The notes: a model not told the origin generated them from the letters alone. Positions 8,207 through 16,998 are shown, counted from the first letter of the stretch. The stretch is 64,000 nucleotides of DNA from Bauldia litoralis (GCF_900104485.1 NZ_FMXQ01000005.1:186001-250000); one strand, 5' to 3'. A program made the numbers and translations.

Positions 8207-9202
8207 TTATTCGGCCGGGCGCATGATGCCGAATTTCTCCGGCGATTCAGCGGCTTCACCGCGATCGAACAGGCCCCAGGCGGCGGCGGCGATCAACGGA
8301 TCGGCGGCGGCACGGGCGGCTTCCGGCGCCATCGGCGCGACGCCGCAACCGCGGGTCTCGCAGAGATTGGCGAGATCCTTGGAGTTCGACACGACCTCGA
8401 CCCAGGCCTTGGACAGGGTGTCGATGACCTCGTCCGGGGTGCCGTCGGGCAGGTAGATGCCGACGAAGTTCTCGGTCGGCGGCAGGTCGGGGAAGTCGTC
8501 GGAGATCGGATGGATCTTCTGGTCGCCGAGGATGACGGCGGTGCGGCCGATGGCGGCGAGCGGCTTCAGCCGGCCGGCGCGGATCATCTCGGCCTGCTCC
8601 AGCGACAACTGCGTGGTTGCCTGGGCCTCGCCGGAAACGGTGGCGAGAATGGCCGGATTGCCGCCGTCATAGACCAGCTGCTTGGGGTCGATACCGGCGA
8701 CCTGGGCAATGGCGCCGAGCGCCGAACCGCCCGAGGAATTGGGGCCGGCGGTGGCGATGAGGAAGGCGTCGCCCTGCTCCTTCACCGCGTCGACAAAGCC
8801 CTGGACGCTGTCGATGCCGGTATCTGGATTGACCGACAGGATCGAGCCGATCGAGGCAACGAGGAAGGGGCTCCAGTCGTCGATGCCGGTGTCGAGCATG
8901 CCCATGACGCCATAGGTGCCGATGTCGCGGACACCGCCGGAAAGCCAGGTGTAGCCATCCTTTGTCGAGTCCATCACGGCCTTGGTGCCGACCGAGCCGT
9001 TGGCGCCGGCCTGGTTGACGACCACGACCTTCTGGCCGAGCACCGGCTCAAGGTCGTTGGCGATGACGCGGACGACGAGATCGGTGACGCCGCCGGCCGG
9101 ATAGGGAACGATGACAGTGATCGGCTTGTCGGGCTTCCATTCGGCCTGGGCCATGGTCATCGAGGCGACGATCATCCCGGCGGCAACGAGCAATTTCTTC
9201 AT
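8207..9202 (-). CDS. tctC: Tripartite tricarboxylate transporter receptor TctC
   Basis: 331-residue periplasmic receptor (Bug/TctC family). It has a clear signal peptide of about 20 residues ending AQA, then the family start WKPDKPITVIVPYPAGGVTD. The later core includes VNQAGANGSVG, the loop that binds carboxylates in this family. A GGAGGAACC ribosome site precedes the ATG. It stands between the DJ-1-like gene and tctB in one operon. The protein captures an organic acid and delivers it to TctAB; the ligand is unknown. Confidence 0.92.
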   Translation of the reverse strand: MKKLLVAAGMIVASMTMAQAEWKPDKPITVIVPYPAGGVTDLVVRVIANDLEPVLGQKVVVVNQAGANGSVGTKAVMDSTKDGYTWLSGGVRDIGTYGVMGMLDTGIDDWSPFLVASIGSILSVNPDTGIDSVQGFVDAVKEQGDAFLIATAGPNSSGGSALGAIAQVAGIDPKQLVYDGGNPAILATVSGEAQATTQLSLEQAEMIRAGRLKPLAAIGRTAVILGDQKIHPISDDFPDLPPTENFVGIYLPDGTPDEVIDTLSKAWVEVVSNSKDLANLCETRGCGVAPMAPEAARAAADPLIAAAAWGLFDRGEAAESPEKFGIMRPAE

Positions 9203-9262
9203 GTCGGTTGGTTCCTCCTTCTGGGTATTTTCTTGAGTTTTTTCAGTCCGTTGGAACGGTAC

Positions 9263-9865
9263 TTACTCAGCGGCGGCGGCAACGGGCGAGCCGGCCTGCC
9301 GCTTCTCGCGGTCCGCCTCGAGCCGGCGAATCCACGGGCCCATGTAGTGACCGTGATCGTGGAAGGTGCGGCCGGAAAACAGATTGCCGTCGATGACGCA
9401 GGGCTCGTTGACGAAGATGCCGCCACAGACCTCGAGGTCGAACTGGCACTTCGGCACGGTGGCCATGCGGCGGCCACGGACGCGGTCGGCCCGGGCAGGA
9501 ATTTCGACGCCGTGACAGACACTTGCGACCGGCAGCGACTGGTCGAAAAAGTACCGGGTGATGCGGATCAGATCGGGATCGTCGCGGATGTATTCAGGGG
9601 CGCGACCGCCGGAGAAAAAGATGCCGGCATAGGCGGTCTCGTCGATGTCGCGGAAGGCGATGTCGGCCTTGAGCTGGTAGCCCTCCCACTCGCGGGTGAT
9701 GGTCCAGCCGGGGCGGACCTCATGCAGCACCATCTGGAAAATCCGGGCTTCGGGACCGGCGACCACCGGCTCGAAACCCGCTTCCTGCAAGCGAAAATAG
9801 GGATAGAGGGTATCGACGGTCTCGGTGGCGTCGCCGATGACGATCAGGACTTTTTCTTTTGTCAT
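9263..9865 (-). CDS. DJ-1/PfpI family protein
   Basis: 200-residue class I glutamine-amidotransferase-like protein. The nucleophile elbow ASVCHGVEI places Cys117 followed by His118, as in DJ-1/PfpI proteins, which act as glyoxalases, hydratases, deglycases or proteases. FFSGGRAPEY near 84-93 is the usual oxyanion-side motif. It is the first gene of the TctCBA/IclR operon, so it may hydrate or isomerise the imported compound. The ATG at 9865 lacks an obvious Shine-Dalgarno sequence and lies inside one arm of the inverted repeat at 9864-9898. The exact reaction cannot be predicted. Confidence 0.82.
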   Translation of the reverse strand: MTKEKVLIVIGDATETVDTLYPYFRLQEAGFEPVVAGPEARIFQMVLHEVRPGWTITREWEGYQLKADIAFRDIDETAYAGIFFSGGRAPEYIRDDPDLIRITRYFFDQSLPVASVCHGVEIPARADRVRGRRMATVPKCQFDLEVCGGIFVNEPCVIDGNLFSGRTFHDHGHYMGPWIRRLEADREKRQAGSPVAAAAE

Positions 9866-9898
9866 TGAACAACATTCAAAAATGAAACGATGTTCAAT
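9864..9898. promoter_or_regulatory. 35-bp inverted repeat over the DJ-1/Tct operon start, candidate IclR operator
   Basis: Perfect 8-bp arms ATTGAACA (9864-9871) and TGTTCAAT (9891-9898) flank nested TTCA/TGAA half-sites. The left arm contains part of the start codon of the minus-strand DJ-1 gene, so a bound protein would block the translation start and probably transcription. The IclR gene of the same operon is the natural candidate regulator. The repeat is read directly; its binding role is inferred. Confidence 0.6.
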
Positions 9899-10101
9899 TC
9901 TGGAGGCCCGCGCTTCGGGAGTCAATGCGGAATCCGTATCCGAGTAGCCGAATGGCGAGTGTCTCCCCCTTCCCCGAGACAGTTGCGGATGGCCTGCGGG
10001 CGGCCGTCGGGCGGCCCGGAAACACCGGCGGACGTCGCCAGGGACGACCGGAGGCGCGACGCGACGCGCGCGTCCCATGAATCACGGTGGCATCATGTGA
10101 A

Positions 10102-10117
10102 TTATTGAGTTATTGAG
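10102..10117 (+). repeat. Tandem 8-bp direct repeat TTATTGAG x2
   Basis: Two adjacent copies of TTATTGAG lie 22-37 bases upstream of the GntR-family start, in an AT-rich patch of the 273-base gap between the DJ-1 and GntR genes. They could be direct-repeat half-sites or part of a promoter. The rest of that gap, apart from the inverted repeat at its left edge, shows nothing recognisable. Confidence 0.35.
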
Positions 10118-10138
10118 TCTGAAAATGGAGCAGAAATC

Positions 10139-10873
10139 GTGACTGTCGTCGATCGTCCCGGGGCACCGGTCTCTCTGTCGAGCCACCTGACCCGCGAAGT
10201 GATGTCGCTGATCCTCGAACAGGGATTGCGGCCCGGCGACCGGCTGCCGAGCGTCAAGGACCTCGCCGAGCGATTCTCGGTGGCGACGCCGACGATGCGC
10301 GAGGCGCTGCGGATGCTCCAGATGGCCGGCAACCTCGACATCCGCCACGGCTCCGGCATCTATGTCAGCCGGGCCGAGCCGCGGCTGATGCTGACCAACC
10401 CCTATGCGGGGACGCTGAGCACCGGCACGATCCTCAACCTGCTTCAGGCGCGGCTCCTGATCGAGCCGGCGGTGGCGGAGCTCGCCGCGATCCAGGCGAA
10501 CGAGAAGCACCTCGACGACCTGGGCGACCTGCTGGCGGAAGCCGAGACGCACCTGTCCGGCCACGACACCGACGACGCCGTTCTCGGCGTGGTCAACATG
10601 CGCTTCCACCGCGCCATCGCCGAGGGCTCGGCCAACAGCGTTCTGGCCGACGTGGTCTTCAGCCTGACCGAGGTGCACATCAAGGAGCAGATGGCGGTGC
10701 TCGATCTCTACAACAACCGGCGTCGCGACCACGAACAGCACAAGCTGATCTTCGACGCGCTGCGGGCGGGCGACCCCTCTGACGCCCGGCGGCTGATGCG
10801 CGACCACCTGGAGGACGTCATCTCGGTGATCGAGACGAAGCTGGCGGCGGCCGGCAAGACGGAGCGGACATGA
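10139..10873 (+). CDS. GntR family transcriptional regulator (FadR/FCD type)
   Basis: 244 residues from a GTG with GGAG about eight bases upstream. The N-terminal winged helix covers about 15-80 (RLPSVKDLAERFSVATPTMRE and the wing IRHGSGIYV), and a mostly helical FCD ligand-binding domain covers about 95-230 (NMRFHRAIAEGSAN supplies likely metal/ligand histidines). FadR-type regulators of this class sense sugar acids and similar carboxylates. Its stop overlaps the next SDR start as ATGA, so it heads the operon GntR, SDR, glucarate-dehydratase-like enzyme and probably controls it. Confidence 0.88.
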   Translation: MTVVDRPGAPVSLSSHLTREVMSLILEQGLRPGDRLPSVKDLAERFSVATPTMREALRMLQMAGNLDIRHGSGIYVSRAEPRLMLTNPYAGTLSTGTILNLLQARLLIEPAVAELAAIQANEKHLDDLGDLLAEAETHLSGHDTDDAVLGVVNMRFHRAIAEGSANSVLADVVFSLTEVHIKEQMAVLDLYNNRRRDHEQHKLIFDALRAGDPSDARRLMRDHLEDVISVIETKLAAAGKTERT

Positions 10874-11661
10874 GCGACGAGAAGGAATTTGCCGGCAAGG
10901 TGGCGCTGGTCACCGGCGGCGCGATGGGCATCGGCGCGGCGGTCTGCGACCTGCTCGCCGAACGCAGCGCCAGGGTCGCCGTGGTCGATCGCGACGCGGT
11001 CGCGGCAACGGACGTCGCCAGCACCCTGATCGGGCGCGGGCTGGAAGCGCGGGCGATCGCCACCGACGTTTCGTCGGGCGCCGAGGTCAGCCGCTGCGTG
11101 GCGGAGATCGTCGACGCCTGGGGGCAGATCGACATCGTCTCCAACAATGCCGGCATCCAGCGCTACGGCACGGTCGAGTCGACGACCGAAAGCGAATGGG
11201 ACGAGGTGATCGACGTCAACCTGAAGAGCGTCTACCTGGTCTGCCACCACGCCATCCCGCACCTGAGGAAGACGCGCGGCGCGATCGTCAACATGGCGTC
11301 GGTGCAGTCCTTCGCCACGCAGCGCGGCGTCGCCGCCTATACGACCGGCAAGCACGCGCTGATCGGCCTGACCCGCTCGATGGCGCTCGACTTCGCCGAA
11401 TACGGGGTGCGGGTCAACGCGGTGGCGCCGGGCAGCGTCGACACGCCGATGCTGCGCTGGGCGATCTCGCTCGACGAGAACCCGCAGGCGCTGACCGAGG
11501 CGATCCGCGACATGCATCCGCTCGGACGCATCGCCGATCCGAAGGAGATCGCCGAGACGGTCTGCTTCCTCGCCTCCCCCAAGGCATCCTTCGTCACCGG
11601 ATCGACCCTGATCGCCGACGGCGGGCTGCTGTTGCCGATCAGCGGCGCCCCAAAAGACTGA
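10870..11661 (+). CDS. Short-chain dehydrogenase/reductase (SDR)
   Basis: 263-residue classical SDR. TGGAMGIG at 15-22 binds the cofactor, SNNAG is at 91-95, and the catalytic residues are Ser144, Tyr157 and Lys161. It overlaps the GntR stop by four bases and is followed after 12 bases by the glucarate-dehydratase-like gene. In such operons the SDR often oxidises a sugar to its lactone before dehydration of the acid; here that is an inference from context. The oxidised sugar is unknown. Confidence 0.87.
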   Translation: MSDEKEFAGKVALVTGGAMGIGAAVCDLLAERSARVAVVDRDAVAATDVASTLIGRGLEARAIATDVSSGAEVSRCVAEIVDAWGQIDIVSNNAGIQRYGTVESTTESEWDEVIDVNLKSVYLVCHHAIPHLRKTRGAIVNMASVQSFATQRGVAAYTTGKHALIGLTRSMALDFAEYGVRVNAVAPGSVDTPMLRWAISLDENPQALTEAIRDMHPLGRIADPKEIAETVCFLASPKASFVTGSTLIADGGLLLPISGAPKD

Positions 11662-11673
11662 GAGACCGACACC

Positions 11674-12909
11674 ATGAAGATCACCGACATCAATGCGACG
11701 ACCGTCGCCATGCCGCTCGAGGCACCGCTGCGCCATTCCAACGGCGCCCACTGGGGTCGCTTCATCCGGACGCTGGTCGAGATCGAGACCGACGAGGGAC
11801 TGACCGGCGTCGGCGAGCTGGGCGGTGGCGGTCAATCGGCGGAAGCGGCGATCGCCGGGCTGAAACCCTACCTGATCGGCCACGACCCGCTGCAGCTCGA
11901 GCAGTTACGCTGGAAGATCATGAATCCGGTCGGCTCGCTCTACAACAACCGCATGCAACTTCACGCGGCGATCGAATTCGCCTGCATGGATGTCGCCGGC
12001 AAGTTCCTGAACATCCGCGCCTGCGACCTGATCGGCGGCGCGGTGCGCGAGGAGGTGCCTTTCGCGACCTACCTCTTCTATCGCTACCAGGGCCGGGACG
12101 GCACGGCCGGCGAGATCACCCCCGACGAGATCGTCGCCCATACCAAGGACCTGGTGGCGAAGCATGGCTTCAAGACCCACAAGCTGAAGGGCGGCGTCTT
12201 CGCGCCCGACCACGACATCGAGGTGATGCAGGCGCTGGGCGAGGCCTTTCCCGGCGACGGTTTGCGGCTCGACCCGAACAGCGCCTGGACGGTCGAGGAA
12301 AGCATCCGCGTCGCCAGGGCGATCGGCAACCTCAACAACGAGTATCTGGAAGATCCGGCCTGGGGGCTGGAGGGGATGCGGCGGGTGCGCGAGGCGATCG
12401 ACATGCCGACGGCGACCAATACCGTCGTCGTCAACTTCGAGCAGCTCGCCGCCTGCATCCGTCTCGAAGCGGTCGACGTGATCCTGCTCGACACCACCTT
12501 CTGGGGCGGGCTTCGCCAGGCCTACAAGGCCGGCCAGGTCCTGGAGACCTTCCAGTGGGGGGCGAGCGTCCATTCGTCCGGCGAACTCGGCGTGCAACTT
12601 GCCACCATGCTGCATCTCGGCGCGGCGCTGCCCAACCTCGGCTTCGCCGCCGACGCCCACTACCACCACCTGACCGACGACGTGATCAAGGGCGGCAAGA
12701 TGCATTACAAGGACGGCAAGATCGCCCTGCCCAAGGGGCCCGGCCTCGGCGTCGAACTCGACCGCGACAAGGTGGCCGAATATGCCGAGTACTATCGCGA
12801 GGTCGGCGGCTACGCCTACGACCGCGACCCGGCGCGGCCCGACTGGTATTCGATCACCCCCGAACGGCGCTTCGCCGACCCGGCGGCCGGGGCGGCGATG
12901 CCGGGGTAA
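11674..12909 (+). CDS. Enolase-superfamily dehydratase, glucarate dehydratase-like
   Basis: 411-residue member of the mandelate racemase/muconate lactonising group. Catalytic landmarks follow glucarate dehydratase spacing: KLKGG with Lys170 and Lys172, metal ligands Asp200 (RLDPNSAW), Glu226 (YLEDPAW) and Asn249 (TATN), then Asp273 and His300 (SVHSSGELG) as the opposite base pair. Such enzymes remove water from hexarates or aldonates to give 2-keto-3-deoxy acids. It is the third gene of the GntR-SDR operon. Similarity by eye to GlucD is good in the barrel, but the N-terminal capping residues that set substrate differ, so an aldonate or other acid sugar is possible. Confidence 0.85.
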   Translation: MKITDINATTVAMPLEAPLRHSNGAHWGRFIRTLVEIETDEGLTGVGELGGGGQSAEAAIAGLKPYLIGHDPLQLEQLRWKIMNPVGSLYNNRMQLHAAIEFACMDVAGKFLNIRACDLIGGAVREEVPFATYLFYRYQGRDGTAGEITPDEIVAHTKDLVAKHGFKTHKLKGGVFAPDHDIEVMQALGEAFPGDGLRLDPNSAWTVEESIRVARAIGNLNNEYLEDPAWGLEGMRRVREAIDMPTATNTVVVNFEQLAACIRLEAVDVILLDTTFWGGLRQAYKAGQVLETFQWGASVHSSGELGVQLATMLHLGAALPNLGFAADAHYHHLTDDVIKGGKMHYKDGKIALPKGPGLGVELDRDKVAEYAEYYREVGGYAYDRDPARPDWYSITPERRFADPAAGAAMPG

Positions 12910-12952
12910 GGCGGGGCTCCTTGCCGCGACGAAGGCGGCTGCATCTGCACCG

Positions 12953-13744
12953 CTACGTTCCCGAGTAGACCGGTTGGCGACGTTCGATCCACGCGGTCAG
13001 GCCCTCCAGCGCGTCGGCCGTGCCGGCCATCCGGGCGAACTGCTCCCGCTCTATCGCCAGCCCCTCGTGGATCGTCGTGTTCAGCCCACGGGTCACGGCA
13101 CCGATGATTCTCGAAGCGGCGAGCGGCGAATGTTGCAGGATACGCTCGGCGAGCGAAAAAGCCGCCGGCAACAGGTCCTGATGGGGCACCACCGCATTGA
13201 CCAGCCCCAGCTCCAGGGCACGCTGCGGCGTGAAGGCATCGCCGGTCAGCAGGAGTTCGAGCGCCCGCTTGCGACCGGCCAGCCTCGGCAGCCTCTGGGT
13301 TCCGCCGAATGTCGGCGGGATGCCGATCCGGATTTCAGGCTTGGCGAACATCGCACGATCGCTGGCGATCGCCAGGTGCACGGCCTCGGTGATCTCGCAT
13401 CCGCCGCCATAGGCGATGCCATTGACCGCAGCGATGACGGGCCTGGAGAAGGACTCCAGCCTCGCCGTCATGGCCTGGCCGCGCCGGCAGAACTCCCTGA
13501 CGGCTTCTTCGGCGCCACGCCTGATGCTTTCGGTAAACTCGTGGATATCGCCGCCGGCCGAAAATGCCCGGTCGCCGGCGCCGGTGAGGATGACTGCCCG
13601 GATGCCGGGCTCGCCCTCGATCCGGTCGAGAAGCGCCAGCAGCCTGTCGTTCGTCGCATAGTCGAGCGCGTTGAGCCTCTCCGGGCGATTCAACGTCAGC
13701 ACGGCAATTGCGCCGCGTTCTTCAACCGTGACCCGTTCGGACAT
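12953..13744 (-). CDS. Enoyl-CoA hydratase/isomerase family protein
   Basis: 263-residue crotonase-fold protein. The oxyanion-hole segment FSAGGDIHEF (61-70) and the second glycine-rich turn NGIAYGGGCEIT (109-118) are intact, and both hydratase glutamates are present (Glu117 and Glu137 in KPEIRIG). This predicts hydration of an enoyl-CoA or a related reaction in the cytoplasm. It is transcribed divergently from a TetR regulator, with only 80 bases between them containing a candidate operator. It ends 43 bases from the convergent enolase gene. The CoA substrate is unknown. Confidence 0.88.
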   Translation of the reverse strand: MSERVTVEERGAIAVLTLNRPERLNALDYATNDRLLALLDRIEGEPGIRAVILTGAGDRAFSAGGDIHEFTESIRRGAEEAVREFCRRGQAMTARLESFSRPVIAAVNGIAYGGGCEITEAVHLAIASDRAMFAKPEIRIGIPPTFGGTQRLPRLAGRKRALELLLTGDAFTPQRALELGLVNAVVPHQDLLPAAFSLAERILQHSPLAASRIIGAVTRGLNTTIHEGLAIEREQFARMAGTADALEGLTAWIERRQPVYSGT

Positions 13745-13799
13745 CGCACCTTCCCTTCGCCTTGACTTGAAGGGACGCTAGACCCGATCTTTCACGAAA

Positions 13800-13819
13800 T
13801 ACACTCACTGGACAGTATA
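13800..13819. promoter_or_regulatory. Candidate TetR operator between divergent hydratase and TetR genes
   Basis: An imperfect 20-bp palindrome, TACACT-N8-AGTATA, ends five bases before the TetR start codon and 56 bases from the hydratase start. Position and symmetry fit an operator through which the TetR protein represses itself and the divergent enoyl-CoA hydratase. Binding is inferred. Confidence 0.5.
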
Positions 13820-13824
13820 CATCC

Positions 13825-14406
13825 ATGGCTCGCGACGGCACCGCAACGAAGGCCCGCATCATCAAGGCGGCAAGCCGGCTCTTCTATACCGACGGCATTC
13901 GCGCGGTGAGCGTCGACGCCGTCGCCGAGAAGGCCGGGGTGACGAAGAAAACCCTGTACTACCATTTCCGCAGCAAGGACGACCTGGTCACCGCGTATCT
14001 GCAGGCCCGGGACCAGCCGAACCTGGACGCATTCCGGCGGTGGTTCGACGAAGCCGATGGCGGGCTGGGCGACAAGGTCTTTGCGATCTTCGACGGCGTC
14101 GCCAGGGCGGCAAGGCGGCCGAGTTGGCGCGGCTGCGGGTTCCTGCGGACCGCGGGGGAACTGGCAAACCAGCCGGGACATCCGGCGATCAAGGCCGGCG
14201 TCGCCCACAAGAAACGCTTCGAGGCCTGGCTGGCGGGCGAGTGCTCGGAGGCCGGCCTCACAGCGCCGGAAGTGGCCGCGCGGCGGCTGGTGATCCTGAT
14301 GGATGGCGCCTTCGCCGGCTCGCTCATCCACCGGGATCCGGACTACATCATCGAGGCCGGCCATGCGGCCAGACTGCTCATAGCGACGACAGGTCGATCT
14401 CGGTGA
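13825..14406 (+). CDS. TetR/AcrR family transcriptional regulator
   Basis: 193 residues. The N-terminal TetR helix-turn-helix occupies about 8-55 (TKARIIKAASRLF, then AVAEKAGVTKKTLYYHFRSKD), and the rest is a helical ligand-binding domain. No strong ribosome site precedes the ATG, which sits just after a palindrome that it may bind. It is divergent from the enoyl-CoA hydratase and its last 29 bases overlap the convergent SMP-30 gene. Regulation of the hydratase by an acyl-CoA or related ligand is plausible. Confidence 0.87.
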   Translation: MARDGTATKARIIKAASRLFYTDGIRAVSVDAVAEKAGVTKKTLYYHFRSKDDLVTAYLQARDQPNLDAFRRWFDEADGGLGDKVFAIFDGVARAARRPSWRGCGFLRTAGELANQPGHPAIKAGVAHKKRFEAWLAGECSEAGLTAPEVAARRLVILMDGAFAGSLIHRDPDYIIEAGHAARLLIATTGRSR

Positions 14407-15202
14407 TGTGCCAGCGGCCGAGATTGGCCGTGTACATCTTTGCGCCCTTCAGGGCGACGTTGGTGGGATGGGCGATGGTCGTGGCGTGCGGGTCCTCGAT
14501 CAGGAGTTCCAGCGGACCGCCGTCGCGCCAGCGATAGATGCGGCTCGGCTCGTAGCAGGAAATGTAGAGCGTGCCGTCCGGGCCGAAGGCGAGCCCGTCC
14601 GGCACGTTATGGACATCGGAGATAACGCGGCGGAGCGCGCCGGCAGAGCCATCGGATTCGATCGGCACGAGGCTCACCGCCGGGGCGAAGCTTTCGATGA
14701 CATAGAGGCCACTGCCATCCGGCGCCATCGCCATGCCGTTGGCGAAGCGGGTCGGCCCCTCGCACCAGACGCCGCCCTCGCCGGTGGCAAGGTCGTAGCG
14801 GTAGATGCCGACGCCCGGATCGCCGCTGCTGTCGGAGACGTAGAGGCAGCCGCGCGCCTCGTCGATCACCGGATAGTTCGGCACCTTGATGCCGGAGGCA
14901 GCGAACTTGTCGAAGGCGCCGGTCGCCGCGTCGTGGCGGAAGATCGCCGCGTGCTTGAGATCGCAGGCGAAGCAATTGCCGGCGCTGTCGAAGGCGATGC
15001 CGAGCAGGAATCCATCGCTCGATCCCATGCGCTCGACCCTGGTGCCGTCGGCATCGATGCGCAGCAATTCGCCGACCTCGTTGCCGCACCAGATTGAACC
15101 GTCGGCATGGACGGCGACGCCTTCGGGATGGGCGACGCGGGGATCGGAAAAGATGCCGTCGAAGAAGACTCGGGCGGCGGAGATATCGAGCAGCGGTTTC
15201 AT
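14378..15202 (-). CDS. SMP-30/gluconolactonase family protein
   Basis: 274-residue six-bladed beta-propeller of the SMP-30/gluconolaconase/LRE family, which typically hydrolyses sugar lactones with a divalent metal. Typical motifs are PEGVAVHADGSIWCGNE (metal Glu near the start of blade 1), FANGMAMAPDGSGLYVIES, and VPDGLAFGPDGTLYISCY (likely metal Asp). The ATG at 15202 overlaps the stop of the CoA-transferase-fold gene as ATGA, so translation is coupled. A lactonase beside an aldose epimerase suggests oxidative sugar metabolism; the link to the CoA-transferase fold is unclear. Confidence 0.85.
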   Translation of the reverse strand: MKPLLDISAARVFFDGIFSDPRVAHPEGVAVHADGSIWCGNEVGELLRIDADGTRVERMGSSDGFLLGIAFDSAGNCFACDLKHAAIFRHDAATGAFDKFAASGIKVPNYPVIDEARGCLYVSDSSGDPGVGIYRYDLATGEGGVWCEGPTRFANGMAMAPDGSGLYVIESFAPAVSLVPIESDGSAGALRRVISDVHNVPDGLAFGPDGTLYISCYEPSRIYRWRDGGPLELLIEDPHATTIAHPTNVALKGAKMYTANLGRWHITEIDLSSL

Positions 15203-16998
15203 GCGGCGCTTCCTTTTGGCGTGGTGCGGGCGGCGAGAAAGGCGACGAGGTCGCGATCGAGGGCGACGATCTCGTCGAGCAGCCCGCCGCGATTGCGCGA
15301 GCCGACGAATTCGAGCCGGCGGAGGCCGAGCGGATCGATGCGCTCGCGCAGGATTTCCAGCGTCTCGGTCGACACCGGCGGGATCTCCTCGCAGTCGGGC
15401 GCGAAGACGACCGGGAAGCCGGTCGCCTCGACGATGCGCTCCCGGGTGACCCCGGCGAAGGTCTCGACAACCACCAGTTCGCGCGACTCGCTGTCGAGGG
15501 CGAAGACGCAGAGGTTGGTGATCAGCTTGACGGCGCCGGGGCGGTAGCCCTGCGCCGCGCGCTCCGCATCGGTGACATAGGCGCGGCCGCAACTCGCGAT
15601 ATCGACCGTATCGACGAGGGAAAGCTTGCGGTGCCCGGTGACGTAGATGACGTAGTCGCGGTGCATGTTGGCGACATCGGCCATGCCGCCCTGCCCCGGC
15701 AGACGGATGCTGCCGCCGTCCTTGCGGCGCAGCGCGATGTTGTTGACCCGGGCATGGCGATCGACCTGGGCGGCGGCGATGATCTCGTGGGTGACGGCGC
15801 CGCCCTGGTAATAGGCCGAATAGGTGTCGTCGCCGCCGGCATGGGCGGCCGCCGTCTCGGCGTCGAAGGGCTCGATCAGGCTGAGCGTCATCGGGCTCGG
15901 CGCGATGTCGAGATGGCCGCAGGACATGGTGGCGACGATCATGTCCGGCGCATGGGTCGCCTTGGCGAGGCGGTAGGCGACATTGGCGAGCGGCGACACG
16001 GCGCCGGCGCTGGCGAAGGAGTCGTTGTCGAGCTCGGCGGCGATGCGCACCGCCATCGCCTCGTCGGGGGACGCGGCGGCGGCGCCACGATTGATCGCGA
16101 CGGGGAAGCGGACACCCGATGCGGTGGCGGCGGGGATGCGGGCCGCGGCGCGCCTGTCGGCGGGAAAGCGAGAGGCGGGCAGCGCGAGCGACCGGGAAAG
16201 CGGGGCGTCCGACGCGAATGCGGCGTGGAGCGCGGCGTAGTCGGTGACGTAATCCGGCAGGCAGGAGGTCGGCCAGGCGCCGCCTTCGACTTTTGCGATT
16301 GCCGTGATGCGGTTGCGGGTGAGGACGGCGTGGCGATCGCCGCGGGCCAGCTCGCCGGCCGGGACGATCTCCTCGACGGTGACCAGCACCTTGCGGGCGG
16401 CGGCGACCATCGGCCAGTCGAGGGCGCGGGCGCCGACGATGGCGACGTTGCCGGTCTCGTCGGCGCGCGGCGCGTGGAGGATCACGGTATCGAGGCGGAG
16501 CGGCGGGATGACGCCGACCGTCTCGCCGCTGGGCGCGTCAGTGATCGTGCCGGCGCCGGGAATGCGTTCCATCATGTCGGAGCCGGCGGGCCGCTGGAAC
16601 GGCATCAGCGGCAGGTTCTGCTCGGTGGCGCGCAACGCCTGGATCATCGCCAGCGCCGTCCAGTCGTTGACCGGAACGGTGCCGGCCTCGGCAGCGGCGC
16701 GGAAGCGCGGCGGCAGTCCGAAGATGTCGAGGCTGGAGAAGCAGATATCGATGCTGGCGATCGCCTGCGCCTCCAGAAGGATCTCCAGCGGCAAGCCGCC
16801 AGCCCAGGAGACATAGGCGAGGTTCTTTGTACCCCGCGCGGCGATGGCGTTGAGGAGGGCGATCGGCAGGCGGGCGAAATGGTGGCCGCCGACGCCGAAG
16901 GTCTCGCCTTCCGCGACCATCGCGGCGAGGCCGTCGAGATTGGTGACCTGCGGACGGTTGGGCTTGACCAGGCTTTCGCGGAGCGGGGCATCCGTCAC
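15199..16998 (-). CDS. Fused two-domain CoA-transferase-fold protein (GctA-GctB / IpdAB-like)
   Basis: 599 residues that look like the alpha and beta subunits of a glutaconate-type CoA-transferase joined in one chain. The first half (about 17-300) starts with AEGETFGVGGHHFARLP, and the second half (about 312-590) has SPLANVAYRLAKATHAP and the C-terminal LITNLCVFAL and VFAPDCEEIPP. In class I transferases a catalytic glutamate in an E-x-G motif follows the 'THAPN' segment of the beta part. Here that position reads S359-C-G, so the acyl-enzyme glutamate appears absent. Proteins of this fold without it, such as mycobacterial IpdAB, are described as ring-opening hydrolases. The start ATG is 136 bases after the epimerase stop. 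Activity is uncertain. Confidence 0.75.
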   Translation of the reverse strand: MTDAPLRESLVKPNRPQVTNLDGLAAMVAEGETFGVGGHHFARLPIALLNAIAARGTKNLAYVSWAGGLPLEILLEAQAIASIDICFSSLDIFGLPPRFRAAAEAGTVPVNDWTALAMIQALRATEQNLPLMPFQRPAGSDMMERIPGAGTITDAPSGETVGVIPPLRLDTVILHAPRADETGNVAIVGARALDWPMVAAARKVLVTVEEIVPAGELARGDRHAVLTRNRITAIAKVEGGAWPTSCLPDYVTDYAALHAAFASDAPLSRSLALPASRFPADRRAAARIPAATASGVRFPVAINRGAAAASPDEAMAVRIAAELDNDSFASAGAVSPLANVAYRLAKATHAPDMIVATMSCGHLDIAPSPMTLSLIEPFDAETAAAHAGGDDTYSAYYQGGAVTHEIIAAAQVDRHARVNNIALRRKDGGSIRLPGQGGMADVANMHRDYVIYVTGHRKLSLVDTVDIASCGRAYVTDAERAAQGYRPGAVKLITNLCVFALDSESRELVVVETFAGVTRERIVEATGFPVVFAPDCEEIPPVSTETLEILRERIDPLGLRRLEFVGSRNRGGLLDEIVALDRDLVAFLAARTTPKGSAA

